10,362 bases of DNA from NCBI GenBank assembly GCA_017629925.1, contig JAGBWH010000224.1:1-10362 (forward strand). Reading direction: 5' to 3'. The stretch comes from Clostridia bacterium (GTDB lineage Bacteria > Bacillota > Clostridia > Oscillospirales > CAG-272). Shown in pieces: positions 6,867 to 10,362 of the stretch. The notes beneath the pieces were generated by a model. The model was not told the DNA's origin. It worked only from the letters and a program-made list of their open reading frames with translations, and searched no databases. Within the stretch, counting starts at the first letter, position 1. Each line of letters begins with the position of its first letter. Position numbers and translations under genes: made by a program.

Positions 6867-9209
6867 TTAATTTGATGTCCCGTCGGGGCTTTCGAGTTTG
6901 GAATAACCAATGCCGGGGCCAAATACTTGGTGCGCCAAGATTTCCTCTCTGGCACGGCAGGTGAAAATAATATTTTGCATACCCTTATCCGCTTGGATTT
7001 TGAGAATTTTCATAATACCAAGAGCACGGGTGTCGTCTTGGTAGGCAAAACTTTCGTCCAAACAAAGCGGGGGGAACTCTTCACGGCAGACCAAATTGAT
7101 CATTGCCATACGAAGCGCCACGTAAGCGATATCCTTTGTGCCTCCGCTCAGCAGTTCCGTGGCAAAGGATTCTCCTTTCGTTTTGAGTTTGATAGAAAGG
7201 TCGTCGCCCAGCTCCAAATCGTCATATTTTCCGCCCGAGATGGCGCAAACCAATTCGAGTGCATTTGCCGCCAAACGAGGCGCAATTCTGGCTTTTAGAC
7301 GGTCGTCTGCATCCATGAAGGTGGCAAGGGCATAGTCTAAGGCTTTGTAGAGTTCAAGGCAATATTTCAGTTGTTGCTCCGTATCGTGCAGATGTTCAGC
7401 GATTGCGGCAGGATCCTCCGCTTGTTCTGTGAGCAGGGCAAGGTTAGAGGCGTAAAGATCTTCCTCTTGGGTAAGATGCTTTAAGCGCACTTTGACCGCA
7501 GCAATACTGCCTGCGATTTCCGCAGGATTGACGTCTTTCATTTTTTCTTTGCTACCCTCTGGCACTTTTTCCATGATGGCGGCCTCGTTTTGCCCCTTTA
7601 ATTGGTCGCGCAGTTGAGAAGCGGTCGCATCCAAGCGGCTCTTTTCTTCTCTCAGTTCTGCGTGCAGAGACAAATAGTTGCGAATGGACTCTTCTACTTT
7701 ATCGGTGTAGACAAGCACATCCTCGCCTTCAGGTACAATCGTTCCGCATCTGCGAAGGGTAGCCACCAATGCATCGCGCGCCACGGCAACACCCTCAATG
7801 GCTTTGTCAAGATATTGGCGAGTGGCACGGAGTTCCATGATATGGTCAGCATATTTATTGCGACATTCGGTAATATTGCGCATCCTCGTGATGAGTTCTT
7901 TGTGGTTATGTGCGCCATAGTCAAGGCAGAAATGACATTCGGCATGGGCTTTGCTATGCACCACAATCCATAACACCACATCCAGCCCTGCAAGCAAGAG
8001 GAAACCTACGCCAAGCCCTAAACACCAAGGCAGAGCATTCGCAAAACGGCCGTCTTTGAAATATTCAGGCAAAATGAGAGATGCTCCCACCACACAAGAA
8101 ATGGCAGCAAGCGCACAGAAAATGGCCCAAAATCTCGCCATCCAAGTGGTTTTGTGGTGGGCATGAGCGGTGGCAAGCACTTCGTCTTCACCGCCACGGC
8201 GCAGGGTGCGTTGCAGGTGGCGTTGCATTTCTTCTTCCACCACGGCAGCGCTTTCTACTTCGCGGAGTGCCACCTCGTAGTGCTCTTTGGTCTTTACTGC
8301 TTCCAAATACAGTCGACGGTTGACTTCAAGGTCGGTGAGATATTCTGCGTCAGGAATAAAGCCCATGTGGCTATTATCTTGACGGAGCGTTTGCAGTTTG
8401 TTGCTGACATCGTTGGTTTTGGCACGAACTTCGCGCAATTTATCAAAAGCAATGAGCAGTTGGGTATTGCGGTAGCAGGCGTCAAGGTCACTCAGTTCTC
8501 GCAACGTTTGCTCGGTTTCTGCTCTTTGCGCACGGGTACGCTTTAATTTTGCCCCAATGGAGAGCATATGACGGTTGTGTTCCACAGCGAGTGCCAGTTC
8601 TTCGCGGAGTTGCTCACAGCCTTGCTCCAAGTCGGCAATTTCCCCTTCGCTCTTATCCACAGACAGCAATCTGTCGCGCTCTTCTGCAAGATGGGCAGTT
8701 GCGTTTTTGATGTTGATTTTTTCGTCACCCGAAAACACTAAGTTTTCAATGGACTCTCTCATGGATGAGGTATCCACGCGCGATTGCGTCATTTGACCAA
8801 AACAAGCCAAACGGCGGAAGATAGAGCGAGGAAAGCCCAACCAAAGTTCGCCTGGGGAGGCATTGTCTTCCACCTCGCCCGTTGCCACGTTCACGATGCG
8901 ACACGTGTCAGAAAACAGGGGCTTGTCTTTTGTGCCGGTTTTCACACATTTTCTTTCCACACGGAAACGCCCTGCTTTGACATCTACCGTCATTTCGCCT
9001 TCGGCTGTCCCGCTTTGGCGATTGATGGAGCGATTGCAAGAGGCAACATCTTTGATATCCAAACCATAGAGCATAAAACGGATAAAGGCAGAAATGGTGC
9101 TTTTGCCCGTTTCATTTTCTCCCTCGATGATATGGAGATTTTTCTCGAGTTTTAGGCTAAAATCCGAGAGCATTCCAAAATGAACGATATGTATATGATG
9201 GATGGTCAT
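6867..9209 (-). CDS. SMC/Rad50-like (YhaN/SbcF-type) AAA ATPase with two membrane segments in the coiled coil
   Basis: The 780-residue product has a split ABC-type ATPase head, as in SbcC, RecN and B. subtilis YhaN. Walker A is GENETGKST (30-38), a Q-loop-like FGQMTQSRVD lies at 137-146, the ABC signature LLSGGTKDIAYVALRMA at 686-702, and Walker B PPLCLDES at 713-720 (D718, E719), followed by the YQDD D-loop region. Between the half-heads lie long charged helices, probable coiled coil (about 170-340 and 435-640). At the middle, where Rad50/SMC proteins have a hook or hinge, are two hydrophobic segments (about 359-380 and 394-417), followed by CHFC (425-428) and nearby histidines. This predicts a membrane-tethered DNA-end or chromosome-associated ATPase. 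The ATG overlaps the upstream stop (ATGA), with AGGAGG 10 nt before it. No SbcD/YhaO-type nuclease is in the window. The protein is shorter than YhaN or SbcC (about 960-1050). Function in DNA repair is inference from the family. Confidence 0.9.
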   Translation of the reverse strand: MTIHHIHIVHFGMLSDFSLKLEKNLHIIEGENETGKSTISAFIRFMLYGLDIKDVASCNRSINRQSGTAEGEMTVDVKAGRFRVERKCVKTGTKDKPLFSDTCRIVNVATGEVEDNASPGELWLGFPRSIFRRLACFGQMTQSRVDTSSMRESIENLVFSGDEKINIKNATAHLAEERDRLLSVDKSEGEIADLEQGCEQLREELALAVEHNRHMLSIGAKLKRTRAQRAETEQTLRELSDLDACYRNTQLLIAFDKLREVRAKTNDVSNKLQTLRQDNSHMGFIPDAEYLTDLEVNRRLYLEAVKTKEHYEVALREVESAAVVEEEMQRHLQRTLRRGGEDEVLATAHAHHKTTWMARFWAIFCALAAISCVVGASLILPEYFKDGRFANALPWCLGLGVGFLLLAGLDVVLWIVVHSKAHAECHFCLDYGAHNHKELITRMRNITECRNKYADHIMELRATRQYLDKAIEGVAVARDALVATLRRCGTIVPEGEDVLVYTDKVEESIRNYLSLHAELREEKSRLDATASQLRDQLKGQNEAAIMEKVPEGSKEKMKDVNPAEIAGSIAAVKVRLKHLTQEEDLYASNLALLTEQAEDPAAIAEHLHDTEQQLKYCLELYKALDYALATFMDADDRLKARIAPRLAANALELVCAISGGKYDDLELGDDLSIKLKTKGESFATELLSGGTKDIAYVALRMAMINLVCREEFPPLCLDESFAYQDDTRALGIMKILKIQADKGMQNIIFTCRAREEILAHQVFGPGIGYSKLESPDGTSN

Positions 9210-9925
9210 GGGGTTTTGCCCTCCTCATCCTCGCCACGAAGAAAATGAATGGCACGCTCCACGGCATCCTTTGCATTATACCAAGGCTCATCTCCATAGC
9301 GATAATCGAATTTTTTGCAAAACCAACTCACGTCCCCCGTGAGTGTGGCGAGGTAGTTTTCTTCTACGCGACTAATGGCATCATAGAAGGCAGGAAATCT
9401 TTTTTTAGGCAATTTCTTTTTGCCGTATTCGAGTATAGCACGATAATGGGGCAGACAAAAGAAGGGTTGCGCCGCCAATTTCTTTCGGAAAGCGGGATCG
9501 GTATCCCACAAAAGCACAGCCACTTCTGTCATGGCTTTGAGTCGACCTTCCATACGCGAGCAGATATAGCAGTCATTTTCCAGCCGTTCCAACTTTTTCA
9601 GAGGAGAGGCCGCCGCGCTTCCGCTTCGCTTGATCATGGGGCTTTCTTCTAATTCTTCGCTCAGTTCTGCCAAATGACTTTCGAGCATCAAAGCTAAACC
9701 AAGTCGATTGCGACGAACAAACATTTTGTCGTAATGCTTACCGCAAAATCCTTGGCGATTGGTTTTGATGCGAATATCGGGCTCCATCATGGAAGCCCCC
9801 AGTATCAAATCCAGTTCCCGTTCTTGTTCATTGCGATAGAGCAAGCAAAAAGGACATCCCACGTGGGGATTGGCTTCTGTATGCTCAAACGCTTCGTTGA
9901 CGGGTATGGTATAGATTTTCTCCAT
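9206..9925 (-). CDS. Cys/His-rich protein with duplicated CxxC/CxxH pairs, function unknown (resembles DUF6062)
   Basis: The 239-residue soluble product has two similar halves, each with a CxxC followed by a CxxH: C24/C27 with C61/H64, and C119/C122 with C157/H160. The gap between pairs is 33 residues in the first half and 34 in the second, which suggests a duplicated metal-binding (probably zinc) unit. Between them is a charged, Ser/Ala-containing helical linker (about 75-115). The conserved-looking C-terminal end WFCKKFDYRYGDEPWYNAKD (201-220) follows. From memory it resembles the clostridial family DUF6062; this was not checked. ATG at 9923-9925 has GGAG 7 nt upstream and a promoter behind it, so it is the first gene of the leftward unit. 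Its TGA overlaps the ATG of the ATPase gene by 4 nt, which suggests that the two proteins are made together and may act together. No enzyme motif is seen and no function is claimed. Confidence 0.85.
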   Translation of the reverse strand: MEKIYTIPVNEAFEHTEANPHVGCPFCLLYRNEQERELDLILGASMMEPDIRIKTNRQGFCGKHYDKMFVRRNRLGLALMLESHLAELSEELEESPMIKRSGSAAASPLKKLERLENDCYICSRMEGRLKAMTEVAVLLWDTDPAFRKKLAAQPFFCLPHYRAILEYGKKKLPKKRFPAFYDAISRVEENYLATLTGDVSWFCKKFDYRYGDEPWYNAKDAVERAIHFLRGEDEEGKTP

Positions 9926-9964
9926 ATAATAACTCCATATATAAAGATATAACTATTCCTTAAA

Positions 9965-9993
9965 ATTATAACATCTATTTTAGTCAAATGCAA
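9965..9993 (-). promoter_or_regulatory. Sigma-A-type promoter of the leftward unit
   Basis: On the minus strand: -35 TTGCAT (9993-9988), a 17-nt spacer, and -10 TATAAT (9970-9965) with an upstream TGT forming an extended -10. The predicted start near 9958 gives a leader of about 33 nt. A TTGACT inside the spacer is only 11 nt from the -10 and is not the -35. No operator-like inverted repeat was seen around it. Confidence 0.8.
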
Positions 9994-10024
9994 TACCCCA
10001 CAGCAAAAATTGAAGCAAAAAACT

Positions 10025-10060
10025 AAAAAAAGAGAAAAAACCATAAAAATTGGCTTCTCT
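10025..10060 (-). terminator. Possible minus-strand intrinsic terminator between the divergent promoters
   Basis: The minus strand reads AGAGAAGCCA, an AT-rich loop, TGG, four T, TTCTCT, then six T. The outer six pairs are perfect, but the inner three are separated by an asymmetric bulge, so stability is modest. It would stop leftward transcripts arriving from right of the window before they reach the operon promoter at 9965-9993. Confidence 0.35.
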
Positions 10061-10062
10061 AC

Positions 10063-10091
10063 TTGACAACATTCGCTCTGTGTGATACAAT
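10063..10091 (+). promoter_or_regulatory. Sigma-A-type promoter of the T-box leader
   Basis: Perfect -35 TTGACA (10063-10068), 17-nt spacer, -10 TACAAT (10086-10091) with TGA before it (extended -10). The predicted start is near 10098. It is back to back with the leftward promoter, about 70 nt away. Confidence 0.88.
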
Positions 10092-10097
10092 AACGAG

Positions 10098-10320
10098 CAA
10101 ATAGGCTAAGACGGAAATACAAACAGAAAACCACCCCACAAGAGAAAGAGGTCATGGCTGGAAGCCTCTGGGATAGGTGCTGTGTGGTCCACTCCCGAGC
10201 CGTCTGCGAAGAGCAGAACGCCCCGCCCGCGTAAACAGGCTTAAAGTGAAAAATCAAGGTGGTACCGTGCGACTTGCACCCTTGAAGTCTATGTAGACTT
10301 TGAGGGGTTTTTGCTTTTTT
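10098..10320 (+). ncRNA. T-box riboswitch (tRNA-sensing leader)
   Basis: The leader senses uncharged tRNA and lets the downstream gene be transcribed when the cognate amino acid is short. The T-box sequence AAGGTGGTACCGTG (10256-10269) matches the family consensus AGGGTGGNACCGCG. A Stem I candidate is closed by AGACGG (10109-10114) with CCGTCT (10200-10205); inside are ACCAC/GTGGT (10130-10134 with 10184-10188) and a distal AGAGG/CCTCT hairpin (10147-10169). A small hairpin follows at 10204-10216. The antiterminator pairs 10254-10259 with 10280-10285 and 10267-10270 with 10276-10279, leaving TGGTACC as the tRNA-binding bulge. The UGGU of the bulge predicts a tRNA with A at the discriminator position. 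The specifier lies probably in the 10188-10199 stretch; TCC (Ser, 10188-10190) fits the spacing best to my eye, but Ser tRNAs usually have G73, so the amino acid is left open. The regulated gene lies beyond the right edge. Confidence 0.93.
10279..10316 (+). terminator. T-box regulatory terminator
   Basis: CCCTTGAAGTCTA (10279-10291) pairs with TAGACTTTGAGGG (10294-10306), 12 usable pairs including two G-U, followed by TTTTT at 10308-10312 and a further T-run at 10315-10320. Its left arm shares bases 10279-10285 with the antiterminator, so the two structures exclude each other, as expected for T-box attenuation. Confidence 0.92.
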
Positions 10321-10362
10321 GGGTAGATTTGGCAAAAACCAGCCATACTAATTTGGGCAAAA

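Larger units (their letters stand above)
677..9970 (-). other. Predicted eight-gene leftward transcription unit
   Basis: From the promoter at 9965-9993 to the recX stop, eight genes run on the minus strand. Junctions in order: 4-nt overlap, 21-nt gap, 38-nt gap, 4-nt overlap, 33-nt gap, 31-nt gap, 1-nt overlap. No terminator hairpin with a T-run was seen in any gap, and no second clear promoter in the gaps, though promoters inside coding sequence cannot be excluded. Cotranscription is inferred from spacing only. Confidence 0.65.

Noticed and set aside
9976..9987. TTGACT as the -35 of the leftward promoter
   Set aside because: It is only 11 nt from the -10; TTGCAT at 17 nt spacing fits better.
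9805..10335. 176-codon minus-strand open frame covering the T-box, the promoter region and the start of the Cys/His gene
   Set aside because: It crosses two promoters and a structured RNA on the other strand, and has no ribosome site or recognisable motif.
1..10362. Defence island, prophage, CRISPR or mobile element
   Set aside because: No transposase, integrase, phage, toxin-antitoxin or repeat-array signal was seen; gene content is mostly housekeeping.

Overview
The window looks like a chromosomal segment of a low-to-mid GC Firmicute, most likely a Clostridia-type gut or anaerobic bacterium. The reasons are strong AGGAGG-type ribosome binding sites, a T-box tRNA-sensing leader, a clostridial-type pyruvate,phosphate dikinase, and a YhaN-like membrane-inserted SMC-type ATPase. 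No insertion sequence, phage gene, CRISPR array, rRNA or tRNA gene was seen.

Layout from right to left, following transcription. The right end (about 9930-10362) is a divergent regulatory region. A strong sigma-A-type promoter on the minus strand (9965-9993) drives the long leftward gene set. A second strong promoter on the plus strand (10063-10091) starts a T-box leader (about 10098-10320) with mutually exclusive antiterminator and terminator; its target gene lies beyond the right edge. The leftward unit then holds eight genes, each overlapping or within 38 nt of the next: a Cys/His-rich protein of unknown function with duplicated CxxC/CxxH pairs; a 780-residue SMC/Rad50-like ATPase with two membrane segments inside its coiled coil; a PfkB-family sugar kinase with an altered anion-hole motif; a monoacylglycerol-lipase-like alpha/beta hydrolase; a single-pass HlyD-type adaptor; a galactokinase-family GHMP kinase; RecA; and RecX. 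Left of recX, after 179 nt with its own promoter and a leader hairpin, lies the start of a pyruvate,phosphate dikinase gene. It has two in-frame TAA codons near the window edge and is therefore annotated as broken or possibly mis-sequenced.

How the genes fit together. RecA and RecX form a clear functional pair (recombinase and its modulator) with translational coupling. The first two genes of the unit overlap by ATGA and probably work together: a candidate metal-binding partner with a membrane-tethered DNA-repair-like ATPase. The middle genes (two sugar-type kinases, a lipase-like hydrolase, a membrane adaptor) have no obvious shared pathway, so the unit may be a housekeeping superoperon rather than a single system. 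The most original points are the ATPase plus Cys/His protein cassette, the recA-recX pair at the end of a metabolic operon without a nearby SOS box, and the double nonsense change in ppdK.
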